A stretch of 64,000 nucleotides of DNA from Candidimonas humi (GCF_019166065.1 NZ_JAHTBN010000004.1:1-64000), one strand, 5' to 3'. Positions 9,861 to 20,020 are shown, counted from the first letter of the stretch. Made by a program: numbers and translations. The notes: generated from the sequence alone by a model not told the origin.

Positions 9861-10376
9861 GGTCCCCTGACTGGATCGACAAGCCCGGTCCGCAAGGCGG
9901 CGCCAACAGGCCGACATCCACGGGCCGGCATCGTCGGGCTGACATCGATAATCGCCATCGACAGCCCGGCATAGACAAGCCGCTGCCCATGAAAATGTCC
10001 GTTGTCAAGCTCCGAATGCATGGGCTTGGCGGCGGGAAAAGCTACGTAGCGCAATACGATTGCCAGCTTTCAAGCTCTGTCGGCTCTTGGGGCTTAAGAG
10101 CCACATAGGTGCATCGCAGCAGTAATGTGCAGCGAAACAGGCAGACCTCGAACATGCGCCATGTGTACGCATTATTCGACAGATAGGGCGTGGCCGGCAT
10201 CTACCGCCGGAGCGTAATGTTCGCCAGCGGTCGGTACGCGACACTGGACGACGGCATAGGGTTCAGCCTCGTGCCGTGGAAGCCAGTGATCGAGCAACGG
10301 CTGGGGCAGCAGATTGCTGCGACGGTACACGGCGGTGGTGTGACATGGGAAATCGGGCGCGCGGGCCCGCAATCGT
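9861..10376. other. intergenic stretch without a recognisable gene
   Basis: About 500 bp between the heptanucleotide repeat and the MerR gene. Only short overlapping frames on both strands are open, none with a family-like pattern or a ribosome binding site. It may be decayed DNA at the edge of the accessory patch that follows. Confidence 0.6.
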
Positions 10377-10844
10377 CTAGTGAGAATTGGCCGCGTCAGC
10401 GCCGCGCGCCATCTGCTTTGGCTTGCCTGCACCGGGAGTTGTCACCCGGCCTTGCTTCAATCGGGCCGCCGCTGCCACCTTGACCAAGCGCTGGAACGTC
10501 GGGCATTGCGCATGGCTGGGCGCGGGGCATTCCGCGGCATGGCGCAGCCCTTCGCTCATGGCCCGCAGGCGTTTGATGGTGGCGTCGATCTCATCGGCCT
10601 TGGCCATCAGCAGATTCCTGTCGACCTGGGGTGCGCCGGTGGGTGACAGCATGGCGCCAATCTCGTCCAGCGAAAGGCCGCCAGCTTGCCCCAGGGCGAT
10701 CAGTCCCAGTTGATCGAGCACATCTGGCGCAAAGTGCCGCCGCTCGCCGGTGCTTCGGGTCGCCGAGATCAACCCCTTCTTCTCGTAGAACCGCAGCGTG
10801 GAGGCCGGCACGCCGGTGCGCCGGACGACTTCCGAAATGTCCAT
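10377..10844 (-). CDS. MerR family transcriptional regulator
   Basis: A 155-residue MerR-type activator/repressor. The winged HTH is at the N terminus (MDISEVVRRTGVPASTLRFYEKKGL), followed by a GERRHFAPDVLDQL segment and a coiled dimerisation helix (about residues 80-100). A CPAPSHAQCPTF segment near residues 107-118 holds two cysteines, which could bind metal or sense redox, though the spacing is not that of a known metal sensor. It is divergent from a DUF2938 gene and an MFS efflux gene. The shared intergenic region holds a textbook MerR promoter, so these two are its likely targets. Confidence 0.9.
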   Translation of the reverse strand: MDISEVVRRTGVPASTLRFYEKKGLISATRSTGERRHFAPDVLDQLGLIALGQAGGLSLDEIGAMLSPTGAPQVDRNLLMAKADEIDATIKRLRAMSEGLRHAAECPAPSHAQCPTFQRLVKVAAAARLKQGRVTTPGAGKPKQMARGADAANSH

Positions 10845-10852
10845 GGACTCTC

Positions 10853-10883
10853 TTGACTTGAAGTTAACTTTAACTTCTATCCT
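10853..10883 (+). promoter_or_regulatory. MerR-type promoter/operator for DUF2938 and MFS genes
   Basis: A -35 box TTGACT (10853-10858) and a -10 box TATCCT (10878-10883) are separated by 19 bp, the overlong spacer typical of MerR-controlled promoters. The spacer holds a perfect dyad, GAAGTTAA and TTAACTTC (10860-10867 and 10870-10877), with a 2 bp centre. It reads toward the DUF2938 gene and lies 8 bp upstream of the merR start. Confidence 0.85.
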
Positions 10884-10928
10884 GCCACCAAATCAGGTTT
10901 TTGGCAATGGCAACGGCGAGGAGTAGAC

Positions 10929-11423
10929 ATGATGACGATGGACGAGATGGCAAGGGCGGTGCTGATCGGCATCGGGGCGACCCTGGTGATGGACCTGTGG
11001 ACAGTGCTCCTGAAGGCGCTGAGTGCACCGACGCTGAACTACGCGCTCGTCGGACGCTGGGCTGGCCATCTGCTGCGAGGTCAACTGGCACACGCGAGCA
11101 TCGGCAAGGCAGCCCCCGTCCGCGGCGAGCTCCCGCTGGGCTGGGCCATTCACTATGGGGTCGGCATCGCATTCGCCGCGTTGCTGGTGCTCGTCTGCGG
11201 GACTGGCTGGGTGCGCGATCCCACCTGGGAAGCGGCCTTGGTCTTGGGCATGGCAACGGTCGTGTTCCCCCTTTTCGTGATGCAGCCCGCCATGGGAGCC
11301 GGCATCGCCGGGTCGCGCACGCCCACGCCTCTCAAGAACTGCCTGCGCAGTCTGGCAACGCACGCGGTTTTTGGTTGCGGCCTCTATCTGTCAGCAAACG
11401 TACTCAAGCGGGTTTGGACTTGA
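10929..11423 (+). CDS. DUF2938 family membrane protein
   Basis: A 164-residue protein with four hydrophobic stretches (MARAVLIGIGATLVMDLW, AIHYGVGIAFAALLVLVCG, AALVLGMATVVFPLFVM and a C-terminal one). The conserved PLGWAIHYGVG and QPAMGAGIAGSRTP segments are characteristic of DUF2938. Function is unknown. It is the first gene after the MerR-type promoter and is followed after 47 bp by an MFS exporter, so a role in the same stress or efflux response is inferred. A weak GAGGAG lies just before the start. Confidence 0.85.
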   Translation: MMTMDEMARAVLIGIGATLVMDLWTVLLKALSAPTLNYALVGRWAGHLLRGQLAHASIGKAAPVRGELPLGWAIHYGVGIAFAALLVLVCGTGWVRDPTWEAALVLGMATVVFPLFVMQPAMGAGIAGSRTPTPLKNCLRSLATHAVFGCGLYLSANVLKRVWT

Positions 11424-11470
11424 GCCATTTGCCCAAGCCCACGTCCAGGACAGAAAAGAGGAACTCCAAC

Positions 11471-12658
11471 ATGACCACGAGAAAACACATCAAGTCGATG
11501 CCGCCGGCCGTCTACCTGCTCGCCCTGAGCCTGTTCGCGATGGGCAGCGCCGAGTTCCTGATGGGAGGCATTCTCCCGATGATTGCGGGCGACTTGCAGA
11601 TCAGCCTGCCCATGGCGGGCACCTTGATCTCCGCATTTGCCATCGGCGCACTAATCGGTGCGCCGCCGTTCGCCATCCTGGCGCTGCGATGGCCCAAGCG
11701 CGTCGCGCTGGTCGCCAGCCAAGGCGCCTTCATCGCCGCGACGGTGGTCAGCCTGCTGGCCTCGGGCTACTGGCCCATTCTCGTCGCCCGCTTCGCGATG
11801 GGGCTGGCCTATGCTTGCTTCTGGGCCGTCGCAGCGTCCACGGCCGTGCAGCTCGCGCCGCCGGACCGGCACGCCAGGGCGCTGTCCATCGTGGTCAGCG
11901 GCCTGACCGTCGCTATGGTCCTGGGAGGGCCTGCGGGGACGTTCATCAGCGAGGCCACCGGCTGGCGCGGCGGGTTCTGGGCGGTGGTGGCCGGCACGGC
12001 CGTGGCGGCAGTCGCCGGTCTTCTGGTCCTGCCGAGCAAGACGCCCGGCGGCGCACAGGAACCCGATCTGAGGACCGAGTTGCGCGCGATGCGGCGCCCC
12101 GTCCTCTGGCTGGCCTTTGCCACGACGGCGGCGACCACGGCCTCCTACATGGGCACGTTCGGCTATTTGGGAGCACTGCTGCTCGGCGTCAGCGGATTGC
12201 CGGCGCACTGGTTGCCGGCTGTGCTGACGCTGTTCGGCATTGGCGCCTTCATCGGATTGACGATCGGCGGGCGCACGGCGGATCGCCGCCCGTTCACTAC
12301 GCTCGTGGCAGGCATCCTCGGCCTGATCCTCGTATCCGCCGCAGTCGCGGTGCTAGCGTCGGATGCCACGGCGACTGTCTCGCTGGTGTTCCTGCTGGGT
12401 GTGGCGGGTTTCCTGCTGAATCCGGCGGTGTGGGGCCGGGTCTACGTCGTTGCGCCCGAAGCGCCGATGCTGGCCGGTGCGATGAACTCGTCGGCCTTCC
12501 AAGCAGGCCTGACGGTCGCTCCGCTGCTGGCCGGCCTGCCTATCAGCCTCGGCCATGGACTACCGGCGGTTGGATGGGTCGGTGCTGCCATCGGCGTTGC
12601 GGCGCTCGGTCTGGCACTTCTCGGAGAAACGGGAAGTCGCGCACCGGCTTCCAGGTAG
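11471..12658 (+). CDS. MFS transporter, DHA1 drug-efflux type
   Basis: A 395-residue inner-membrane proton antiporter with about 12 membrane spans. The N terminus (YLLALSLFAMGSAEFLMGG, then ILPMIAGDLQISLPMAGTL) matches the DHA1/Cmx-AraJ-like group. The loop 2-3 motif appears as ALRWPKRVALVA, and motif C as GLTVAMVLGGPAGTF. Start at ATG 11471; the frame is open further upstream only because it overlaps the DUF2938 gene. It is probably co-transcribed with DUF2938 under the MerR regulator, suggesting inducible export of a toxic small molecule. The substrate cannot be named. Confidence 0.9.
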   Translation: MTTRKHIKSMPPAVYLLALSLFAMGSAEFLMGGILPMIAGDLQISLPMAGTLISAFAIGALIGAPPFAILALRWPKRVALVASQGAFIAATVVSLLASGYWPILVARFAMGLAYACFWAVAASTAVQLAPPDRHARALSIVVSGLTVAMVLGGPAGTFISEATGWRGGFWAVVAGTAVAAVAGLLVLPSKTPGGAQEPDLRTELRAMRRPVLWLAFATTAATTASYMGTFGYLGALLLGVSGLPAHWLPAVLTLFGIGAFIGLTIGGRTADRRPFTTLVAGILGLILVSAAVAVLASDATATVSLVFLLGVAGFLLNPAVWGRVYVVAPEAPMLAGAMNSSAFQAGLTVAPLLAGLPISLGHGLPAVGWVGAAIGVAALGLALLGETGSRAPASR

Positions 12659-12755
12659 CACGGACTTGCTGCGAGCGTGGAACTCGACTGTCTATCCGAA
12701 TGGGCAGAAGCACAGCGAATCAGCGAGACACAGAGCGTGATCTTGAGGAGAAGAC

Positions 12756-13261
12756 ATGGAGCTTCGTCATCTCCGCTGCTTCCTAGCCGTCGCCGAAGAA
12801 CTTCATTTCGCCCGTGCAGCGGAGAAACTGCACATCGAGCAGTCACCATTGTCGCGGGCGATCAAGGAACTGGAAGAAGACCTGGGCGTCCGGCTGTTCA
12901 TCCGCGTGCCGGGCAGATTTTCAAGGAGCATGTGCCGCGCATCTTCACTGCCTTGCAGCAGGCCCGCGAAGGGGCCAAGGCGGTCGCCGCCGGTTACGAC
13001 GGCCAACTGCGCATTGCCCTGTCCGACGGCATCACGCCGCCGCGCTTGAGCGCCTTCCTGGCGAAGTGTCGGGACGATGATCCCGAAGTCGGGATTCATC
13101 TGGCCGAGATACCGCTGTCGCAGCAAATCGCGGGGCTGCGCGAAGACCTCTACGATGCGGGATTCGTGCAGTCCGATGATGTGGGCGATGGCCTGCTTGC
13201 CATGCCCGCATGGCACGATCCGCTGGTGGTGGCGGTGCCGGCTAAACATCCGCTGTTGAGC
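12756..13261 (+). pseudogene. LysR family regulator, frameshifted and truncated
   Basis: Starts with a clean LysR HTH ([20 protein letters not shown], then [20 protein letters not shown]) behind a GGAG site. The frame breaks at about 12910, just after GVRLFIR. The remaining gene continues in another frame as [20 protein letters not shown] and on to AMPAWHDPLVVAVPAKHPLLS. Roughly 30 bp, encoding the usual TRLTRA stretch, is missing at the break. The protein then stops resembling LysR at about 13261, some 170 residues in, where integrase-like sequence starts on the other strand. Both lesions should abolish function. It probably once regulated the neighbouring efflux gene. Confidence 0.85.
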
Positions 13262-13300
13262 CGCATCAACTGCGGACTTGGTGAGCTTGAGTTTTGCCAT
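13256..13300 (-). pseudogene. remnant of an integrase gene (5' end only)
   Basis: On the minus strand from an ATG at 13300, the sequence reads MAKLKLTKSAVDAAQ, a typical opening of phage/ICE-type tyrosine recombinases, then breaks off where the decayed LysR gene ends. About 15 codons survive. The match is short, so this is an inference, but it coincides exactly with the LysR truncation point. Confidence 0.45.
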
Positions 13301-13478
13301 GCTGACTCCTCGGAACGACCCGATTCCCGAGAGCCTCATAGGGGCCAACAGAGGGGAAAGCGGATCAGGTTTCGGAAAGCACCGGCATATGTTGAACCCG
13401 CCTAACTTATTGATAAACCTGCTGCATCGGGTTTAGGCGCGTACCAACGAAATGCGGCACCGGAGTCATGGTGAAATG

Positions 13479-13504
13479 AAAAAGCCCGGCCGCAAGGGCC
13501 GGGC
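13479..13504 (-). terminator. terminator downstream of the DUF4148 gene
   Basis: On the minus strand a perfect 8 bp stem GCCCGGCC/GGCCGGGC (13497-13504 with 13484-13491) is followed by five Ts (13479-13483 is AAAAA on the plus strand). It lies about 150 bp past the DUF4148 stop, and nothing else is recognised in between. Confidence 0.75.
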
Positions 13505-13650
13505 GCGATGGGCCGGTCAGGAGACCGGTCCGTGTTGCCGGACATTCATGGGCGGATGTCCGGCGGGAATGTGGCCGCCAGTTCGCGGCCTTGTCATCGG
13601 GAAGGCGGCGGCGCTACCGCGCCGCACGCTCTTTCAACCGCAGGCCCCGA

Positions 13651-14025
13651 TCAGAACGCGACTTGCGGCAGTTGGCCCGAGGCGGCCAGCTGGGTGTACT
13701 CAGCTTCTACTTGAGCGCGGGTCACGGTGCTGGGGCCGGAGGCGGCGATCACCGGATAGCTGGTATCTTCACCGACCTGGATCTGGCCCGCGGCTTGGGC
13801 GGCGGCCAATTCTTGCTGCACTTGGGCGCGGCTCTTGGTGCTGGCTTGCGCGATGGCGGGCGGGTAGTCCAGTTCGCCGCTGCTGAGCTGGCCCTGGGCG
13901 CGGGCTTGCTGCAGCTCGGCAACCACCTGGGCGCGGGTCTTGGGGGCGTCATTCAGGGAGGCTGCCTGCGCTGCGCCGGCAATCAGGGTAGCGGAAATCA
14001 TCAGGGCACTTGCGAGGGCTTTCAT
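13651..14025 (-). CDS. exported DUF4148 repeat protein
   Basis: A 124-residue secreted protein of unknown function. The ATG at 14025 has a GGAG site six bases upstream and opens a clear signal peptide (ALASALMISATLIAGAAQA). An ATG four codons earlier lacks such a site. The mature part has three degenerate copies of the DUF4148 unit, each starting TRAQV or SRAQV (KTRAQVVAELQQARAQGQL, KSRAQVQQELAAAQAAGQI, VTRAQVEAEYTQLAASGQL). The family is abundant in Burkholderiales as small periplasmic proteins. It diverges from a LysR gene across an AT-rich spacer, which may make it a target of that regulator. Confidence 0.85.
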   Translation of the reverse strand: MKALASALMISATLIAGAAQAASLNDAPKTRAQVVAELQQARAQGQLSSGELDYPPAIAQASTKSRAQVQQELAAAQAAGQIQVGEDTSYPVIAASGPSTVTRAQVEAEYTQLAASGQLPQVAF

Positions 14026-14156
14026 ATCTAACTCCATTTGTATCTCAAGAATTCAACGGCTTCTTGTCTTGCCGTGCCTGCGCTGTGTTGCAGGCCGTTT
14101 TCGATGGAGTTAGTGTGTGCTTTTTTAGTCCTGGTATAAACCCTAGTTCATGACAA

Positions 14157-14172
14157 ATATATTTCCATATAT
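14157..14172. promoter_or_regulatory. AT-rich palindrome between DUF4148 and LysR genes
   Basis: ATATAT and its mirror flank TTCC (14157-14172) in an AT-rich divergent spacer, with a TATACT -10-like box at about 14189 reading toward the LysR gene. The placement suits a LysR operator, but no LysR-specific signature is certain. Confidence 0.35.
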
Positions 14173-14235
14173 AGAATAATAAGAGGGGTATACTATAGAA
14201 AAATATAAAAACTATAGGTGTTTTTGGAAAAAACT

Positions 14236-15177
14236 ATGGACCCCTCCCTGGACGACATCGCGCTGTTCGTGGAAGTGGCCAGGCGCAAGAACTTCAGCCG
14301 TGCCGCCGAGGCCCTGGACATGCCGGTATCGACGCTGTCGCGGCGCATCAGCGAACTTGAGCGCCGCCTGGGCGTGCGCTTGCTCAATCGCAGCACTCGC
14401 AAGATCGAGCTCACCGAGGCGGGCGGGGTCTATTTCGAGCGCTGCCAGCATGTGGTGGCCGAGGCGCGCATCGCGCACGAGCAGTTGCTGGAAGTGGCGC
14501 AGCAGCCCAAAGGGCGCCTGCGCATTTCCATGCCGGTCAGCTTCTCGCTGAGCTTCATGCCGGTCATATTCCGCGATTTCTGCGAAAAATACCCGGACAT
14601 CGAATGCGATATCGACCTGAGCGCCCATGCCGTGGATCTGCTTGCCGATGCCTTCGACCTCGTGCTGCGCTTCGGCCTGCAGCCCGATTCGGGCGTGATA
14701 TCGCGCCGCATTGCCAACATGTCCATGGGTTTGTATGCCTCGGCCGACTACCTGGCCAGCCATGGCCGGCCCGCGGTACCGACCGACCTGCTGCGCCACC
14801 AGTGCCTGCGCACACGCGGCAGCCGCGCCAGCTCGATCTGGGTCATGAAATCGGGCAATCGCACGGAAGAAGTCACCGTCTCGGGCAGGCTGTCCATCAA
14901 CAATATGGGCATGCTGCAGCGCCTGGCCGCGCAGGGCGTGGGCATTGTCCCTTTGCCTATCTACAGCCCCAGCGAAGCGGACGTGGGCGAGCCCCTGCAA
15001 AGAGTGCTGCCCGACTGGGAACTGCAGCCCATGCCCTTGATGGCGCTATTCCCTTCCCGGCTGATGCCGGCCAAGGTGCGCGTCTTCATCGAATTCCTGC
15101 AGGAACGCCTGGCCAGCCTGCCTGCCCGCGAGCACCTGGTGCCCAGGGAACTGGCGCACGGCGCCGTGGCGGGGTAG
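14236..15177 (+). CDS. LysR family transcriptional regulator
   Basis: A 313-residue LysR-type regulator. The HTH occupies the first 60 residues (LDDIALFVEVARRKNFSRAA, then MPVSTLSRRISELERRLG). The effector domain contains GRLRISMPVSFS, the LVLRFGLQPDSGVISRRI segment and NNMGMLQRLAAQGVGIVPLP. The pattern is that of the large family of LysR proteins acting on nearby oxidoreductases or efflux genes. No such partner is adjacent; the divergent neighbour is the DUF4148 gene. ATG 14236, with GGA a few bases upstream, is preferred over a GTG six codons earlier. Confidence 0.9.
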   Translation: MDPSLDDIALFVEVARRKNFSRAAEALDMPVSTLSRRISELERRLGVRLLNRSTRKIELTEAGGVYFERCQHVVAEARIAHEQLLEVAQQPKGRLRISMPVSFSLSFMPVIFRDFCEKYPDIECDIDLSAHAVDLLADAFDLVLRFGLQPDSGVISRRIANMSMGLYASADYLASHGRPAVPTDLLRHQCLRTRGSRASSIWVMKSGNRTEEVTVSGRLSINNMGMLQRLAAQGVGIVPLPIYSPSEADVGEPLQRVLPDWELQPMPLMALFPSRLMPAKVRVFIEFLQERLASLPAREHLVPRELAHGAVAG

Positions 15178-15186
15178 GCCCGGCGG

Positions 15187-16356
15187 CTACGAATCGGCCT
15201 TGCGGGCCGCTGCGGCCGGCCTGACAAACACCATATTGTCGCGGTGCATGAGCTCTTCGTCCGACATGCTGCCCAGTATCTCGGTAATATGGCTGCTGGG
15301 CTGGCGCAGGATGCGGCGCGTGTCGTTGGCGGAATAATTGATCAGGCCGCGGCCGCATTCCACGCCGTGCTGGTCGACGCAGGCCACCACATCGCCGCGT
15401 TCGAATTCGCCTTCCACGGCGATCACGCCTATCGGCAGCAGGCTCTTGTGCCCCTGCGTGATGGCGCGCACCGCGCCGGCGTCCAGCGTGACGCGGCCGC
15501 GCAGGCGCAGGTGGTTGGCCAGCCAGCGCTTGCGCGCCGAGCGCACCGGCAGCGCCGCCCGCAGTTCGCTGCCGATGGCTTCGCCGCGCGCCAGGCGCAG
15601 CAGCACGTCGGGCTCGCGCCCCGAGGCGATCACGGTATGGCCGCCGCTATTGGCGGCGCGCTTGGCGGCCAGCACCTTGGTGATCATGCCGCCCGTGCCG
15701 ATGCCGCTGCCGGCGCCGCCCGCCATGGCTTCCAGGGCCGGGTCGCCGGCCTGCGCCACGTCGATGAAGCGGGCTTCGGGATGTTTGCGCGGGTCGGCGC
15801 TGTACAGGCCGCGCTGGTCGGTAAGAATGATGAGCGCGTCGGCTTCGATCAGGTTGGTGACCAGCGCGCCCAGCGTGTCGTTGTCGCCCAGGCGGATCTC
15901 GTCGGTGACCACCGTGTCGTTCTCGTTGACGATGGGCACTACGCCCAGCGCCAACAGCGTGTAGAGCGTGCTGCGCGCATTCAGGTAGCGGCGCCGGTCG
16001 GCCAGGTCTTCGTGCGTCAGCAGGATCTGCGCGGTGCGTATATCGTGCTTGGCGAAGGCAGCTTCGTAGGCCTGGGCCAGGCCCATCTGCCCGACCGCGG
16101 CGGCCGCCTGCAGCTCGTTCATGGTGCTCGGGCGCCGGGCCCAGCCCAGCCGCGCCATGCCTTCGGCGATTGCGCCGCTGGACACCAGCACTACCTGCCG
16201 GCCCTGGGAATGCAGCGCCGCGATCTGCGCCGCCCATTGCCCGACCGCCGCCAGGTCTATGCCCTTGCCTTCGTTGGTGACGAGCGTGGACCCGACCTTG
16301 GCGACCAGACGCTTGGCCTTGGCGACAACGGAAGAGGTGGCGGTATTGGTGGGCAT
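15187..16356 (-). CDS. proB: glutamate 5-kinase
   Basis: The first enzyme of proline synthesis: ATP-dependent phosphorylation of L-glutamate. The 389 residues comprise an amino-acid kinase domain ([60 protein letters not shown]) and a C-terminal PUA domain of about 75 residues ([20 protein letters not shown]). The PUA domain is usual in proteobacterial ProB. It lies 87 bp downstream of obgE in the common betaproteobacterial order rplU-rpmA-obgE-proB. Feedback inhibition by proline is a family property and not visible here. The next pathway enzyme, ProA, is not in this window. Confidence 0.96.
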   Translation of the reverse strand: MPTNTATSSVVAKAKRLVAKVGSTLVTNEGKGIDLAAVGQWAAQIAALHSQGRQVVLVSSGAIAEGMARLGWARRPSTMNELQAAAAVGQMGLAQAYEAAFAKHDIRTAQILLTHEDLADRRRYLNARSTLYTLLALGVVPIVNENDTVVTDEIRLGDNDTLGALVTNLIEADALIILTDQRGLYSADPRKHPEARFIDVAQAGDPALEAMAGGAGSGIGTGGMITKVLAAKRAANSGGHTVIASGREPDVLLRLARGEAIGSELRAALPVRSARKRWLANHLRLRGRVTLDAGAVRAITQGHKSLLPIGVIAVEGEFERGDVVACVDQHGVECGRGLINYSANDTRRILRQPSSHITEILGSMSDEELMHRDNMVFVRPAAAARKADS

Positions 16357-16443
16357 AATGCCTGCTGCGCTATAGGGGACGGATTGCGTAAGGAAGGGGC
16401 TGCGGAATTGGCTGCACGGGCGCGCCGCGCGGGCGGCGTGTCT

Positions 16444-17649
<1,206 letters not shown>

Positions 17650-17651
17650 CT

Positions 17652-17680
17652 AAAACAAAAGCCCTGCCATCAGGCAGGGC
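17652..17680 (-). terminator. terminator/attenuator between rpmA and obgE
   Basis: On the minus strand a perfect 8 bp stem GCCCTGCC/GGCAGGGC with a 4 bp loop is followed by TTTTGTTTT. It lies 25 bp after the rpmA stop and 47 bp before the obgE start, where it can end or reduce transcription leaving rplU-rpmA. Confidence 0.85.
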
Positions 17681-17704
17681 TTGGGACTACCGGGCTTGCG
17701 GCGC

Positions 17705-17965
17705 CTATTCTGCGGCGACTACGGAAACCGTATGCTTGTTCAGCGCGCCCTTGACCGCGAACTGTACCGTGCCGTCTACCAGCGAGTACAGGGTGTGGTC
17801 CTTGCCCATGCCGACGTTGGTGCCGGCGTGGAAACGCGTGCCGCGCTGGCGCACGATGATCGAACCGGCGGGGATCAGCTGGCCGCCGTATGCCTTGACG
17901 CCGAGGCGCTTCGATTCTGAGTCGCGTCCGTTGCGGGTCGAGCCGCCGCCTTTTTTCTGTGCCAT
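17705..17965 (-). CDS. rpmA: 50S ribosomal protein L27
   Basis: An 86-residue ribosomal protein near the peptidyl transferase centre. The N terminus [19 protein letters not shown] is typical of Gram-negative L27, which needs no N-terminal cleavage. [19 protein letters not shown] and the C-terminal [16 protein letters not shown] follow. A good GGAG site precedes the ATG. It lies 36 bp after rplU and is surely co-transcribed with it. A strong hairpin follows the stop. Confidence 0.98.
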   Translation of the reverse strand: MAQKKGGGSTRNGRDSESKRLGVKAYGGQLIPAGSIIVRQRGTRFHAGTNVGMGKDHTLYSLVDGTVQFAVKGALNKHTVSVVAAE

Positions 17966-18001
17966 GTTTAGCTCCTGCTATACAAAACCGGTGCTTCGAT
18001 C

Positions 18002-18313
18002 TCAGGCCGTGACGGCTTCGATGCGAATTTCGGTGTAGTTCTGACGATGGCCTTGGTGCTTCTGGTAATGCTTGCGACGGCGCATCTTGAAGATCTTGAC
18101 CTTGTCGTGCCGGCCTTGCGCAAGAACCGTTGCCTTGACCACGGCTCCAGTAACCAAGGGCGTACCAATCCTGAGTTGGTCGCCTTCGCCTACCGAGAGA
18201 ACCTGGTCCAGCGTGATTTCTTGCCCGATGTCTGCCGGTATCTGTTCTACCTTGAGTTTTTGGCCGGCGGCAACACGATACTGCTTGCCTCCGGTTTTTA
18301 TGACCGCATACAT
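18002..18313 (-). CDS. rplU: 50S ribosomal protein L21
   Basis: A 103-residue ribosomal protein of the large subunit. It shows [20 protein letters not shown] at the start, the [19 protein letters not shown] strand region and the 23S rRNA-binding [20 protein letters not shown] near the end. It is the first gene of the rplU-rpmA unit, with a clear sigma70-type promoter about 50 bp upstream and a small hairpin in the leader. Order and spacing are standard. Confidence 0.98.
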   Translation of the reverse strand: MYAVIKTGGKQYRVAAGQKLKVEQIPADIGQEITLDQVLSVGEGDQLRIGTPLVTGAVVKATVLAQGRHDKVKIFKMRRRKHYQKHQGHRQNYTEIRIEAVTA

Positions 18314-18337
18314 TTAGGGTATACCTCGAAAAAATAT

Positions 18338-18391
18338 GCTTGGCAAAATGCCAAGCTCGCTATCATAGCGTGAATTTGTTTTTGAAGTCAA
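18338..18391 (-). promoter_or_regulatory. rplU promoter and leader hairpin
   Basis: On the minus strand, TTGACT (18386-18391) and TATGAT (18362-18367) are spaced by 18 bp, a strong sigma70-type promoter. The transcript would begin near 18355, at an 8 bp stem GCTTGGCA/TGCCAAGC with an AAA-type loop (18338-18356). That hairpin may be a stability or autoregulatory element in the L21 leader; its role is an inference. Confidence 0.7.
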
Positions 18392-18472
18392 ATAGTTGCG
18401 GGCGCCTGAGGCGGGAGCAGGTAGGTGCTCCCGGGCCAGGATGGATCCGGGGCGCCGCCTCGGGCTCCCGGG

Positions 18473-19699
18473 TCAGGACCGGTAGTCGGCGTTGATGCTG
18501 ACGTACTCGTGCGAGAAGTCGCAGGTATAGACGGTATCGGCCACGTTGCCGCGTCCCAGGGCGATGCGCACCAGGATCTCGGGCTCTTTCATGACCCGCT
18601 GGCCGTCTTCTTCCTGGTATTCGGGGTGGCGGCCGCCCTGGCTGGCCACCAGCACGTCGCCCAGCCAGAGCCGGATGCCGTTCACGTCCAGGTCGTCGAT
18701 GCCGGCATAGCCGATGGCCGCGAGGATGCGGCCCAGGTTCGGGTCCGAGGCGTAGAAGGCGGTCTTCACCAGCGGCGACTGGGCCACCGAGTACGCCACC
18801 TTGAGCGCCTCTTCGGTGCTGCCGGCTTCTTCCACGCGTATGGTCATGAACTTCGTGGCGCCTTCGGCATCGCGCACGATCTTCTGCGCCAGTTCGGCTG
18901 CGGCGGCTTCGAGCGCGGCATACAGGGCGGCATAGCGCGGGTCGACCTCGGACTCGATGCGCAGGCCCGAGCGGCCCGTGGCCATGATGATGAAGGAGTC
19001 GTTGGTCGACGTGTCGCCGTCGACGGTGATGCGGTTGAAGGACCGGTCGGCGATCGCCGAGGCGGCGCTGCGCAGCAGCCCGGCATCGATCCCGGCGTCC
19101 GTGGCCAGATAGCCCAGCATCGTGGCCATGTTCGGCCGGATCATGCCGGCGCCCTTGCTGATGCCGGTGATCGTGACGGTGGTGCCGTCCAAGTCCAGCC
19201 GGCGCGAGACGATCTTGGGCTGGGTGTCGGTAGTCATGATGCTGTAGGCGGCGTCATGCCAATTGCCCGGGGCCAGGCTGGCGACCGCCTGCGGCAGCGC
19301 GGCGGTCAGGCGCTCCACCGGCAGCGGTTCGAGGATCACGCCGGTGGAAAAGGGCAGCACCTGCTGCGCTTCGATGCCCAGCAGGCCGGCCAGCGCGGCA
19401 CAGGTCTGGCGGGCGGCGTCCAGTCCCTGGGCGCCGGTACCGGCGTTGGCATTGCCGGTGTTGATCACCAGGGCGCGCACGCCGCTGCCGGCGGCCAGAT
19501 GGCTTTCGCAAACCTGCACGGGCGCTGCGCGGAAGCGGTTGCGGGTGAACACGCCGGCCACCGCGCTGCCTTCGGCAAGGCGGAACACCGTCAGGTCGCG
19601 TCGTCCCGCCTTGCGTATGCCGGCTTCGGCAATGCCGATCTCCACGCCTGCGACGGGGAAGATTGCGGATTCGGGGGGTACGTGCAGATTGACGGCCAT
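18473..19699 (-). CDS. argJ: bifunctional ornithine acetyltransferase / N-acetylglutamate synthase
   Basis: A 408-residue Ntn-like enzyme that moves the acetyl group from N-acetylornithine to glutamate, recycling acetyl in arginine synthesis. Many family members also use acetyl-CoA. It is self-cleaved before the nucleophilic threonine in MATML (Thr193), preceded by [12 protein letters not shown], so both chains are encoded here. Other signatures are [14 protein letters not shown] and the C-terminal [15 protein letters not shown]. It makes the substrate of ArgB, also in this window but not linked. It converges with nothing and stands alone between rplU and marR. Confidence 0.96.
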   Translation of the reverse strand: MAVNLHVPPESAIFPVAGVEIGIAEAGIRKAGRRDLTVFRLAEGSAVAGVFTRNRFRAAPVQVCESHLAAGSGVRALVINTGNANAGTGAQGLDAARQTCAALAGLLGIEAQQVLPFSTGVILEPLPVERLTAALPQAVASLAPGNWHDAAYSIMTTDTQPKIVSRRLDLDGTTVTITGISKGAGMIRPNMATMLGYLATDAGIDAGLLRSAASAIADRSFNRITVDGDTSTNDSFIIMATGRSGLRIESEVDPRYAALYAALEAAAAELAQKIVRDAEGATKFMTIRVEEAGSTEEALKVAYSVAQSPLVKTAFYASDPNLGRILAAIGYAGIDDLDVNGIRLWLGDVLVASQGGRHPEYQEEDGQRVMKEPEILVRIALGRGNVADTVYTCDFSHEYVSINADYRS

Positions 19700-20020
19700 G
19701 GCAGTGTGCTCGACGGAGGTTGTGCGGGTCGCGATGCGGGGCGCGGCGGCGCGTTGCTAAGAAACAGAAAACCCGGAAACAGAAAACCCGGGAATGGAAA
19801 GCCTCGGGTGGGGAATCCGGCCTGGGTCGCTGCGGGCCCGGGGGCGGACGCGGCGATTTTAGCGCGCTGCGCGGTCGCGGTGCCGGCAATTCGCTAGGGG
19901 AGGATCGTACCGATACGCAGTGCGGCGATCGGCCTGTCTTGCCTGGCCATGCCGCTGGTGCCGTGTGCGGCGTCGCGCCAAGATCCCGGCGGAGCTTGCC
20001 GCTTCGGCCAGGAGCCCGCG
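19700..20020. other. intergenic stretch with a 15 bp direct repeat
   Basis: No gene is recognised in these 320 bp upstream of argJ and downstream of the MarR gene. GAAACAGAAAACCCG occurs twice in tandem at 19761-19775 and 19776-19790, followed by a partial relative. The remainder is GC-rich without structure that could be supported. Confidence 0.6.

Noticed and set aside
9733-10054. Reverse-strand frames encoding a repeated PVARCPL peptide
   Set aside because: They are translations of the CGGGCAA heptamer; neighbouring frames give equally repetitive peptides and no start signal is present.
10901-11470. N-terminal extension of the DHA1 exporter upstream of ATG 11471
   Set aside because: It overlaps the DUF2938 gene in another frame and lacks membrane-protein character; the first transmembrane helix starts right after 11471.
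12803-13348. Minus-strand protein opposite the broken LysR gene
   Set aside because: Only its first 15 or so codons from 13300 look real (integrase-like); the rest is antisense to the LysR remnant.
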